This document shows positions 44,901 through 55,700 of a DNA stretch of 64,000 bases, piece after piece (the stretch's first letter is position 1; every line of letters begins with the position of its first letter). The translations under genes and the position numbers were made by a program. Source of the DNA: Dromaius novaehollandiae (lineage: Eukaryota > Chordata > Aves > Casuariiformes > Dromaiidae); the NCBI RefSeq assembly GCF_036370855.1, contig NC_088112.1, positions 16,794,469 through 16,858,468 of the forward strand, read 5' to 3'. The notes under the pieces were generated by a model that saw only the letters and a program-made list of their open reading frames with translations, did no database searches and was not told where the DNA came from.

Positions 44901-47900
44901 TTTGCACCACGGTGCTTCCGCCTCTCGCAGCCCCACGGGGCCTCCTGAAGAGCTCGTCGGCATAAGAAGGCCGTCTGCATGCACATCCCGGAGTGACCCA
45001 TGCTGAATTTGCAAATGCATCGATTCCCAAGGAGTTACAAAATGAGTGAGATGCACCAGCTGAGGTTTACACAGGGTTTAGCAGCTCCGTGAGAAACCGT
45101 GCTCACTCGCTGTCTCTGCTCCAGGCTCAGGGACTCCTACAAGTTTTCTCTTTTCTCATATAAATTTATCTTTTTAATTACTCTAAAATCTAAACCATTT
45201 GAAAACAAAAAACTTCCTGAACTGATTATGCTTTAAAAATGGTCTTATTTGAAATAGTACTATTTGCATACCATGGCTCAGAGAAAAAAAGTTGGAAAGA
45301 ACCAATTTCCAGATAAAGTTAAAAAAAAAAAAAACTAAAGAAAGGAGATGTGAATACCACATGTGCCATGAATCTTAGCAGGAATTATTATTTGCTGCTC
45401 CAGCTGTAAATAGATCCATCACTGCTTGTTCTTTATTATTCCCTCTTCATCATTTGTCCTCAATGAATTCTCTTCTTTGTCTCAAGTCTTCCAGATTCCC
45501 AGTCGTGCTGGTGAGCCATCGCCATGTGAGTGGGGTGGATAGCCAGTCCCTTGCTGCTAAACATCAAGCAGCAAAGAGCCAAAGCACAGCGTTCACAAGC
45601 AAGCCAGAGATGGAAAGTTATTCATCTCGACTAATTGCTGGTTTCAACTATGTTTGCTGAATTCAGGAATGTATTGTGGGTGATTCACAAGGAAAAAGAA
45701 AGGGATTTGCAAGAAATACTATTGACAATGAATAATTCAGCTACCTTGAATATGAATGCTGAGTTGCACTTAACTCTCTCTTGGCGGTGGCCTTTTATAG
45801 CTCTGTGAAAGGAAAGAGGGAAGTTGGGACAAGCCACCCCAGCTCCTGGGGAAAGCCCTCCAAAGCTCTGCAGGGCTCATGGACCAGCCAAGGGATGGAG
45901 CAGCTCCTGGCAGCCCTGGCACTGACTTCTCCTCTCCAAGAGAAAGCAAGAAACTCCAGAGGTGGTGAACCTGCCCCAAAGCACCAGCACGGAGGGTTCC
46001 ATGGGTCTGGTGAAGCCGGCTCTGCCAGCCCTGGTGCAACTGTGGGTAATTGGGGTGCAAAGAGCTCTGACTTCCCCCATGAAGTCTTGGGTTTACTGCA
46101 GAACTTCTTGTAAGGCAAGACATCATCCCCTCATGCAAAAGGACCTCCTGCAAGGCAGAAGGGAGGATGAACCGGACCTCCTGGCCGTGCCCCGGCTCAA
46201 CGAGCTGCCACAGCACCTTTGCTTCCCGCAGCCCATTGCAGGCAAAACCTGCCTTCCTCACAGCATGGCCGCTAGCCCCTTCCAGCCCTGCCACGCGTTT
46301 CAGCTCCTCCCTCTTGTCCCCAAAAGACCAGGCAGACGACCTGCTCAGGCAGCTGAAGCAAGCCACTCACGGGGCCAGCGGGGAGGATTTCAGCTTCGAG
46401 ATCAAGGAAGGGCCAATGGCTGCGTGGGGAGAGGGTATCATTCCTGTTGTTAATGTATAACCCTAATAGCACTCACCTTAGCCATGATTAGATAAGGGAA
46501 TAGCTTTAATGTGCTGTACAAACCCCAAAGGACGCACTCCTGAGCGTGTATGCACACTCACGCACACACCCCACGGGCACCGGGGTCCCGCTGCCCCGCT
46601 GCCATCTGCTTCCCACAGCCCCTTTCTCCCAAGGAAAGGGGCCCCACACGCAGCGGTGCCAGCGGAGAGGAGCACAGACCCGCACGCCTTTCTAAAGGCG
46701 TCTCTGTTTCACGGGTCAAAAGCCGTGCTTGGAGCAATGCAACCGCTGAGCCAGCCAGCTTGGCAGTGGCGAGGGAGCCGGGTGCGCGAGGTGCTCTGCG
46801 CGGCACGGGTGGGCTGCGGGTGCGCTGCGGGTGCGCACCGGGAGATGCGCTCAGCCGGCGGGCGCGTGCCCCGCTGCGCAGACCCGCCGCTTCAGCGCAG
46901 GCTCTGGCCCCAGCCAGGCGCTGTTTGCACAGCCTCGTCTGCCCATCTGTCTGCACCACGTGCCTATTTCCAGACTAGTGGCACTATTTTAATACTGAAA
47001 AGCACTATATGTAAAAGCACCAGCGCCAGTGAGCATCTAAGGAAGAACCTCTCTGAGCTGGGGTTACACTGCAGTAAGACAGAGCAAGGCTGTTGGGGGA
47101 GCTCCCCCAGCTGAGTGCTTTTAGTCCATGATAAAACTGCTTCTGAACAAGCAGAGTCTACTTCCAAAGAGGATAAACTCCTTGCACCCCAGAGTAAGAA
47201 GAGCTGCTACATCAGGATTTGCTGTCCCTCCCCAGGAAGAGCTTCAGTGAAAACTTCCCTCCACCCCACATAGGTTAGTCAATGTTGCTGATGGAGAAAC
47301 TGAGGCACAGAGGCAGCTTTGAACCAGAGAGGATGCCAGAGTCAGAGCTGTGGGATGCGATCCCTGGTGTGACTCCCCCTGGCCAGCTCTAGCCCATGGT
47401 CCTTGTACAGGTCCACAGCGGGAAAACCCCCCGCTGCTGCAGGGAGCAAAGAGGGAGGCAGCTTCCCCACAACAGACACCCCAGTCCCATGTGATGACGA
47501 GTCTTCTCATAGGACTTGGAAGCCTCCAGGCTTGCTGGAGTCAACCTCATGTGGCAGCCAGATGTGCTCCAGCTGCTTCTGGGTGGCTGGGCGGATGCTC
47601 CCTCTGCTGAGCGAAGGCAACCGCAGATGCCCCTGCAGCAGCACCTGGCCTGAGGTGGCCCTGCTGACGGCACACTGCCTCCATCGCAACTCCACCAAAC
47701 CACCCTGAGACCCCATCCCTCCTGCACACGCTGCTCTGGGCCATGTTGTGTGCCACCAGGCTTGGCCAATGCACTGAGGCCTCTCGCATGCCCATGGGAT
47801 CCCAGCCCCAGCCAGACTGTGCCAGGTGGGGAGATGAACCCATGCGCCTCTCCTACCTTGGGGATGGGAACAAACAGGGCAGGGTGTCCACCAGCCTTCC

Positions 47901-50900
47901 CATTCCCTTGCATGGTTCAATGTCCTCAAAAGTTTTTGCTCTGCCCCAGCGGTGATGGATGAGGTGACTGAGGCAGCACGAGGGACAGGGGCCATGCGGC
48001 TGCCAGTGAGAAATGAGCCCCTCCAGAGGGCAATTCATCTCCGCATGATTGCTGTCTGAGATCATTTCTCTGCAAAAGAGGGCGTTGCATTTAGAGAACT
48101 GCCAGGTATCTAAAACGGGGTAGGAGGAACCATCCTTTCCCACCCGGTGTACATGTTGACCTTCTCTATTTGCATGGCAGAGGGAGGAGTTGCTGAACAA
48201 CTGCGCACCCCAAGGACCCCACCAATGCTCCCCAGCACCTGGTCCCTGTCAGAGAAACAGGCTGTTTCAGAGCCAGGTGCACTGACAGCGAGCCCCATCC
48301 ATGCCCCGGGTGCCCCTCTTGTGAGGGATGAGGGCTTCTCCAGCACCCCAGCGACCCCCTGCACCTCCAGCGCAGCTCCCTGCAGAGCCTGCGGCGCCGT
48401 CAGCCCAGCGCTGAACCAGTCTGTGCAATTCTGCCTGGTACCAAAGACGTCCAAGGAAACAGCACTGATCCCGCGGTCACCACACTAGCAACGAAACCCG
48501 ATTCGGCTTGAAATATCATCTCCTGAAAATGCTTCACTGACAAACCTGTGCCACAGATCCCGATGGCTTTATAGCCTCCTACATGCAGGGGCTTGAGCTC
48601 TGTGTTTCCAAAAAGCCCAGTGGTTTTGGTATAAATAGGAGCATGCGTGGCATATGGGTGATGGGACTGGTGGCAGTGGAAGGGCAGAAACGGGAATGTG
48701 GCCACGCTTCTCCGATGGTGCAGAGCCGGATCTGGAGGGCGCAGACTGGCACGAGGGAGCATGGGCTCACCCCGGCAGCACTCCCGGCTGCTGGTGCAGG
48801 GCCTCGCTTCCCCCGTCACAGCTCCTCCAGGGCTCAGCCCATGGCTGCTGTGCTCCCACCAGCCTCCTTGCCCTCTTCTCGGCTGTCCACCTTGGCATTG
48901 CAACCTGAGTCCAACTCCCTGCTCAGTCCCAGGGGGAGCAGGAGCATCCCAGGGGCCGCGTGGGGAAGGATCCAGCCCCTTATCCCTGCAATCGCAAAGC
49001 TAACAGCGCTGGAGCGGGCGTCCTTGAAGGTCCCCTGCAGGAAACATCTGCCATTGGCCAGTGGTTTAAGTGTCCCTTCACTAATCCCAAGGTATTAGCC
49101 GGCCAAGCCCATCACGTAGGTACCTCCAACACTCGAGGGAAGCCCTTTTTGCTCAAGGAAAGTCAATTCTAGGAAAGTCCGAGAAGCCTGTACCTTGGCC
49201 AGCAGGCCTAGCTGCTCCACAAATCCCACCGGAGGCCAGGAGCAGGTTGTGGGTTAATAATTTAAGGTGAGAAGACCAATGGGGAGAAGACCCACGCCGG
49301 CGCGTGCACACCAAGGGAGCTAGCCAAAAAAAGGCTTTCAGAGGGAGCGATGGTGCAGCGCTCGCCAGGAGCACCCAGCCACGCGTGCTGCTCTTGAAAC
49401 CTGCCTTTCCGGGGGGAAACATCTTTCCGGCTCATTACAGGGATTTTATTGTTTCCTGCAGCTTCCAAGGACCAAACTAGAGCAGCAAAAACAAAGCCGA
49501 GAGCACTCCGAAGCCTGCGGCCCACGGCGCTGCTCCTGCCCCGCTTTCACCAGCAATGCCGAGCAGCGCGGGCCAGCTCGGCGGCGACGTGGACGCCAGG
49601 CCCCCGGCAGTATCTCGCGCTTTACATAACTAACGAGCCCAGGGTGAATTTCAAAGTTCAGGGAGCCACCGTTTCCTGCAGCCTCGCTGAGCTTTTTATA
49701 GAGCCGGGGTGCAATTCACGAGGAAGCTTGCAAATAATTGTGAACGAGGAGGAAGCGCGAGGCTTTGACACTTGGCTCGTGAAGATTTGATGAGTGGAGA
49801 AAGAGGTGACGCTTGAGAGCGAAGTGAACCCGGAGGACATCTCCGGGCTCGGTTCTCTCTAACCCCTCGTTTCTAGCCACCAGCCCTCTGGCATCGCCAT
49901 CCCTTTTTTTGCAGGGTTTTGCTGGTTGGGTTATTTTTCTCCCGCTATTGATAGTTCAGCCGGGTGAAACGCACACATATTTAGCGACAGGTATATAAAA
50001 CCATCCCCAACAAAGCCTGGCTCTGCGGTGACTCACTAGGAGACTTCCCATTGATTTTCCTTGGGCTCTGGATTTGTGGAAACCCCCAACGCACTTGTTT
50101 TTCCCTGAGAAAAATTTTCTGTTAGCGAGGCACAGCTCTTTCCCCAAAGCTTTCAGCTGACAGAATAGCTGTTTATTCAAGGAAAGACAGAGAAGGAACC
50201 TCGATTTACAGCCCTCTGAAGTATTATGATTTATAGCATTCATAATGAAACTGTTGATATTTATAGCAAAAAAGCCCGTGCATTAATTTCCTATTCCCAC
50301 TGCGGCGAGGTGGGTAGTCAATCAATCCAGCCTGATTAATGTCCAGCTTATTGATTTCAATAACACAATTCATTTAAGAATTTCGCCCTTATCTATGTCA
50401 AACCTGCCTCTGCCCTGCTTGTTTTCAAGCTTAATGGATAAAGCGTCTGAAGCATGTGCAGCTTTTATTTTTTTTTTTTTAAGGACAGCCCTGGAAAATG
50501 CGTGGGATTTTAATTCCTCGGAGATCCTAAGGCTGGGAAATCAAATCCGAGGGGAATTTTGCTGCCGATTAGCAAAGCCAGGCTGTGTCCCGCCGTCTCC
50601 CCGCACGTGGTCCCACCACGGCCGAATCCTGCCGCCGCCCCGGAGGCCCCTTGGCCCTGAGGGCTCCCGAGCAGCACCGGGCTGGGACCCGGCGTGGAGG
50701 CCCGGATGCAACGGCAGGGCTTTAGTCTGCCGGCGAGTGAAGGAACGGGGCATGCGGCTGGATCCAGGACCGCGCGAGCGGGGCTCAGCAGAGCCCGGCC
50801 ACCCGCCCCACCGGCCGCGCTCACCGGCTCTGCCCGGGGGCCGCGCACGAGGAGACAATGGCTGATTTATTTGTCCCTTTGTGTGCGTTTAATCTAAGCG

Positions 50901-52543
50901 ATACAAACTGCGCAACTAATGGTATTTTTTCACGATTCAATCAATCCGACTGTCACGTAACTCAATCAGAGGCTCTTTCAAGCCCCTGCTCTATCTCAGT
51001 CCCGCTGCTGGCTGTAAAACCATTCCCTTGATCCAGAGATGTGTGCTGATGTCTTTCTCCCCTCATTAGTTTCCTCCTCTGAAGAAACCGAGAGGTTCAG
51101 ACCTACAAAACCTGCAGAAGCTCCCAAGCCCCGGCTGCATTCGCCGCCTGAGAAAGCGCTGTGGGGCTCGCGTTTGCCTTCGCGCCCGGGGAGGGGGCAC
51201 AAAGCAAAAGCGGCCCCAAGAAATCCCCCTCCAGCTTCAGCCACCTGCACGGAGCCACTTGTGCACCGAGTTTGGCCTCCAGCAGTGCTCTGCTGTCCTC
51301 GCTGGGGACCCCAGGCCGGGGCAGAGGGGGCCACAGCGGGCAGGACGCAGCAATCGCAGGGGACATGAAAGGGGCATCTGGAGCCCGGCACCTCGCTGCC
51401 AAAGGAGCCGGCCCCATCTCCATGACAAAGCGAAGCCCTTGTCAATTTGGGCTGGCCCCGAGGGGGGAACCTGCCCACCGCCTTTGAAGTGGGCAGGGGG
51501 CTCTGGTGGCCCAGACACTTCCACTTCCCGCCCGGGTCAGGAGTTCAGCGGGGCAGGACCCCGGGACGGCGGGGACAGGACCTGGGGGGACAGCAGAGAC
51601 AGGACCCCGGGGACAGCAGGGCAGCACCCAGGGGACAGCAGGTCACAGGCAGCACAGCAGTGAGCACCGGAGCAGGGACGCTGCCCAGGCAGCGTACGGC
51701 ACCCACGCTGCACCCAGCGCACGCCCTGTGCCCAGCAAGCCGGCGCGCATGCACCCGCAGCGTGCAGCGCAGAGCACCGGCACCCATCCTGCACCAGGCA
51801 CCTTCCCCAAAGCCGCCACACCTTGCACGCACGCAGCACATGGCACACCTTCCCCCCGGCACGCCGAACCCGGGGGGACGCGGCGCCTTCCTCGAACACG
51901 CGTACGGCACAAGGCACCTTCCCCAAGCGTGCAGCACCTTGCACACGCACCTACCGCGTGAGACCTTCCCCAAGGAGAGGGGCCACCAAGCCGCGCGTGC
52001 CCTCCCTACTGCCCCTGGGTGGGCCAGACGCGGAGCAGGATCCGGCCCCGCGGGACTGCAGCATCGGGCGGCTGCAGGCAGAGGAAGGAGCCGGGGTGGG
52101 GGGTGGGGGGACTCACCGCTGCTGCTGGTGCTGGGAATGCTGCGCCTCATCCACTCGTAGGGCGTTCGCCGCTGCGCCGTGGGGGAGAGCTGGGGCACCG
52201 CGCTGCTGAGCGGCGGCGGCAGCAGCCCTGAGCCCGGCGGCTGCATGGGGTTAAAATCCGGGGGGCTGAATCCGAACTGCCCCGGGGCGGTGGTGGACGA
52301 GGCAGCGGCGGTCCCGTACGAGTGCCAGTCCTCCTTGGCCGGGGTGTAGGGAGAGCCCCAGGCGCCCGCGGGCTGCCCGTGGTGCGGGTCGCTGTTAATC
52401 CCTGGCACATGGTGGTAGCCAGCAAAGTCCGAGTACTGGGGCGGCCCCGGCACGTAATTCTGGGGGTTGAGGTTGAGGCTGGGGTGCCGGACGGGGCTGG
52501 GATACATGTTGGCGTCCTTATCCAAAAGATAGCCTACATACAT
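41725..52543 (-). CDS. CDX1: Homeobox protein CDX1, complete (3 coding exons, 259 aa)
   Basis: CDX1 is a caudal-family transcription factor that patterns the posterior axis upstream of HOX genes and drives intestinal differentiation. It binds TTTAT-type sites in the nucleus. Exons of 427, 146 and 207 bases join in phase to 259 codons plus TAA. The N-terminal activation domain starts [10 protein letters not shown]. The hexapeptide-like PYEWMRR lies at 128-134. The homeodomain is 148-207 with W195, F196, Q197 and N198 (positions 48-51), followed by [10 protein letters not shown]. The intron after Gln-44 of the homeodomain is at the ancestral position. The short C-terminus ends LTIKEEFMP. The ATG has A at -3. 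Adjacency to SLC6A7 favours CDX1 over CDX2 or CDX4. A Wnt- and CDX-responsive promoter is suggested by upstream sites. Confidence 0.95.
41932..42212 (-). other. CDX1 intron 2, 281 bases
   Basis: Short intron splitting the homeodomain between positions 44 and 45. Donor GTCAGT, acceptor CCCTACAG. Confidence 0.93.
42213..42358 (-). CDS. CDX1: CDX1 coding exon 2 (homeodomain helices 1-2)
   Basis: 146 bases: [48 protein letters not shown]. It follows TCTGCCAG and ends CAG|GTCAGT at homeodomain position 44. Confidence 0.97.
44250..44385 (-). repeat. MIR-like tRNA-derived SINE fossil
   Basis: On the minus strand TTTAGTGGCTAAAGC, then GATTTGGTTTCTATTCC (B-box region), then TGCTGAGCTCC and a GCCTCAGT-like end, in the order of a MIR element. 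Old and degenerate. Confidence 0.45.
47275..47390 (-). repeat. MIR SINE fossil
   Basis: The plus strand has GGAGAAACTGAGGCACAGAG (47296-47315), the reverse complement of the well-known MIR core, followed by a degenerate GGGATGCGATCCCTGG region (B-box side) and TGACTCC. Three MIR-like fossils in 64 kb are more than I would expect in a bird. Confidence 0.6.
49695..50340 (-). promoter_or_regulatory. Candidate CDX/HOX-responsive enhancer in CDX1 intron 1
   Basis: TTTATAG caudal-type cores at 49695-49701, 50230-50236 and 50260-50266, and a PBX-HOX composite TGATTAAT at 50333-50340. The DNA is A/T-rich and repeat-free in a GC-rich neighbourhood. TCAATCAATCC occurs at 50318-50328 and again at about 50934-50944. 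Confidence 0.4.
52117..52543 (-). CDS. CDX1: CDX1 coding exon 1
   Basis: 427 bases: [38 protein letters not shown] and [15 protein letters not shown], with G|GTGAGT as donor. The frame stays open for 572 bases into intron 1 by base composition. Confidence 0.95.
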
Positions 52544-52659
52544 CTTGGGTGCCCGGCCCCGCGCGCATGCTGCGCCGCTGGCTTGGGGCCCGGCTCAGCG
52601 GCTCGGCGGCCGCCCTCCGTCCGCCCCGCGCTCACCTGGGCGCCTTGGGGAGCTGTGTC

Positions 52660-52749
52660 CCGCGGGCCAGGCGCCTCCCTGCCCCGAGGCTTTTATTGGG
52701 CCCAACCTCTCGCAGCATTTGCATTGAAAGGCAGGTTTGCATTTCAAAG
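52660..52749 (-). promoter_or_regulatory. CDX1: CDX1 core promoter: TATA-like box, octamer and TCF/LEF match
   Basis: On the minus strand CCAATAAAAG covers 52690-52699 (TATA-like, also a TTTATT caudal site), about 148 bases before the ATG. The octamer ATTTGCAT lies at 52717-52724. TTCAAAG at 52743-52749 fits TCF/LEF. Known biology: CDX1 is a direct Wnt target with TCF sites near its start and autoregulates through the TATA region. Predicted start is near 52665. Confidence 0.5.
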
Positions 52750-55700
52750 TGCAGGATCCCCGGCGGGCGCAAGGGCGGGCGGGCGGCAGCGGGGCCGATT
52801 CAAACCTCACCGACCTGCGCTAGGGGTGGCGGGGGGCCCGGCAGCTCCGGGGGGACGCTGCCAAGTGTGTGTTCCCCACCGTGACCACCGCCAAGGGGTT
52901 GTCCCCAGGTCACCGGCTCGGTCCCTCTGTGCTGCCCGGCTCTGGGGACGCGCCTGTGGCGTTGCCCACGAGGACGCCCCAGGGGAGCCCACGCGGTTGC
53001 TAGAGCCAGCTGCACCCCAGGAGCAGGGTGATGCTGAGCCAGCCCGGTCACAGGGAGCTGGACTGGGGACAGGGCACAAGCCGGGATGTGCCCGGTGTCG
53101 GCCCCATCACCCGTGTTGGGGGACGCCGAGCCCTCGCACTGGGGTGGCACTTTCCCGCGCCCGGCAGCAGCATCCGCCTGATCCAGAAGTGGGAAGGGGA
53201 CGGCGCTGGGTCCCACGAGGTGAGGTAATCCGGGGGCAAACCCCAATCCAGCAGCCCCCTCCAGGCCCAATAGCAATCCTGAGTGCAAGACAGATGGACG
53301 GACAGAGCCAGGCAGGGGAGGCCCCCCAGACCCCGCGGGGCACCGGGAACAGGGGCATCCTCCACTCTCACGCCTCGCCCAGCGCAGCCTCCCGGCCCAG
53401 GCCTGGTTTTCCTGCCCGAACCCAAGCAGGAGCCCGCGGAGGCTGCTGGGAGGATGTTGGTTACCTCTCTGAGGCCACCTCTCCCCGTTCCTCCACACTG
53501 GCCGCTTCCCCTGCTAGATTCAGGCGAGGCCTGGCCCAGCCTTCACCCTCCCAGAGCCTCTCGGATTTGGGGAGCTCTGTGTATTTTGTACCCAACCATT
53601 TCTCGCCTTTTTTCCCCTGCTGCTGGTGGCATCAATGGCCAAGTGTGTCCGGGCAGGATGGGAGCGTCCCGGAGCCCCCGCAGCGGCACTGCCGTCTGCT
53701 TGCTCAAGGTGGCCTTTGCAAGAGCGCCACAGCCACCCAGCCACCCCCCAGGACAGGGCCAGGCAATTCCCACCCTGGCCATCAAGCGTCACCCGGCTGC
53801 AGAGGCAGCAGGGCAGCACCCCACAGTGGGTCCACATGGCTCCAGCGTGGCCCAGGGTCCCCCGTGGCGTTGCTCCAGGCTGAAATGAGGCGGGAATTTT
53901 GCATGTTGTGGGATGCACAGTCCCTGCAAGGAGTGGGGAGCCCGGCTGGAATCGCCCCTCCTCGCCCCTCCGGTTAACACGGGCCGGGGGCCCCACAGAG
54001 GCGCCAGCACGGTCCTCCACATGCGGCAAATCCCGGCAGTGGGAATTCCTCACCGCCCTGAGCTCACACAGCACCATAGCCTGGCTGAGGTATCGTATAA
54101 TCCCATTTATCCCAGGTCTTTCCCAAGGTCTCGGTACAGCAGCAGCTTTGTTTAAACCAAAGAGCCAAGGCCTTCTTCCTCCTCCTCCTCCTCCTGCCTG
54201 CAAAGACGCCCCGAGTTGGGGAGAGGAAAAGCAGAGGGGGGAGAAAATCCCTGGACACAGAGAGGACGGTGGGATGCGCGGAGACATCCGAGCGGCTGCC
54301 GTGTCCCGCCGCAGCAGCGGTTGCACACTTGCTCGGGTCGGGTTTATTCCCGCGGCTGGCGGGAGTTTCAGCATGGGCTCGGCAGCCAGGGGGGCACAAC
54401 GCCGGGGGCAGCCTGCAGCATCGGGGGCAGTGGGGATGGGCCAGCACCCCGTGGCCCCCTCCCACGGGCCCCCCACCCACCCCGCACGGCAGGTGACAGG
54501 CTCGACCAGGCACCGCGCCGCCAGGTGCCCGTGAACAGCCCCGCGCACGGGGGGATGGAGGGAAGACGATTGGGCCATAAAGATCCGCCGATGATAACTT
54601 CCCTCTTTTCCTCTTCTTCAGCCTGTTTATTACCGGCAGGGACCATGTTCAGCACTGGGGAAAAGCCTGGTGAGGAGCATTCGCAGCTGGGCAGCCAGCG
54701 AGCCACCACTGTCCCCCTGGCAGGCAGCTGCCCCAGCTCCGAGCGGTGCTCGGCTGGGGGTCGTTCCCGTGCCCGAGCCCCCCGCCAGCCTGGAAACGGC
54801 GGCTCCCGCACGGCCCTGGCTAAAGCCTTTCCCGAAGAGCATCCTCGCAGCCAGACGGGGCTGGAGACCCCAAGCCCCAATTGCCCAGGGCAGAGGCTGC
54901 TTTGCCAAGGCCAAGAGCCCCTGGGTTTTCTGGCAGGGAAGGGCAAGAGGCGGCCGAACCTCCTCGCCCACCCCAGAGACCTCCGAGCCCCAAAACCAGC
55001 CCGGGGAACCCCTTAGCCCTGGCGATTTCCGGGACGGGAGGAAGCCAAGCGGATGCAGCTTTCCCCGGGGCTCTGTGCTGCTATCCGTGAGCAAGTGATG
55101 CCATCTCCTGGAAGCAGGCGGGCCAGGGACAGGAGGCCTGGGAGGTCCCCAGGGCTGGTCTGGCATGCCACCAGGAGCAGCTCTGCAAGGGGACAGCAGC
55201 TCCGAGCACTGCGCAGGCCGTGGGGTCAGCAGCACGATGGCGGGGGGCACACGGAGGAGGCATTCACACTGGAAAACCATGCCTGGCTCAGCCCAGCACC
55301 TGTGGGACCAAAAGAAACCCAGCTGGGATGACAGATGGGGTGTCTGACCGCCATGGGGCTGAGCCGGGAGGAGCCATCAGGGGCTGAAACCTCCCTTGAC
55401 TTTGAGGCAGAGTTTGATTAAAAGCCAGGAAAAGTAATAAACTGATGTGGTCCCAGTCCTGAAAGCAGCAGCCCTGCCCACCCAAGGCATCCCTGCTGCA
55501 GCTGCATCCCGTCCCAGCCGGTTAGCCATCAAGGAGCAGGTCTGCCTGCACATGCACTGGGTTACCAAGAATGTGTTCAAAGCCATCTTTCTCCAAAAAA
55601 GCAGTGCCCCTTGCTCGTGCTGGCAGCCGGCTCTCCTCTGCTCCCCCCTCTTGCCGAGCCCACTGCTGCGGCATCTCCCCAGCCGCCCCGCGGGCTGGTG

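Larger units (their letters stand above)
42359..52116 (-). other. CDX1 intron 1, 9.8 kb
   Basis: It includes two MIR-like fossils (about 44250-44385, 47275-47390), an A/T-rich segment at about 45130-45480, and an A/T-rich homeodomain-site-rich block at about 49640-51000. The last 600 bases toward exon 1 are CpG-rich with near-identical short GC phrases (51550-51960). No coding exon is supported. Confidence 0.75.

Noticed and set aside
52322-53977. 551-codon open frame on + over the CDX1 promoter and exon 1
   Set aside because: It is antisense to CDX1 exon 1 in CpG-rich DNA where stop codons are rare. It has no domain, is full of Pro/Arg/Gly/Ala, and shows no splice or initiation context.
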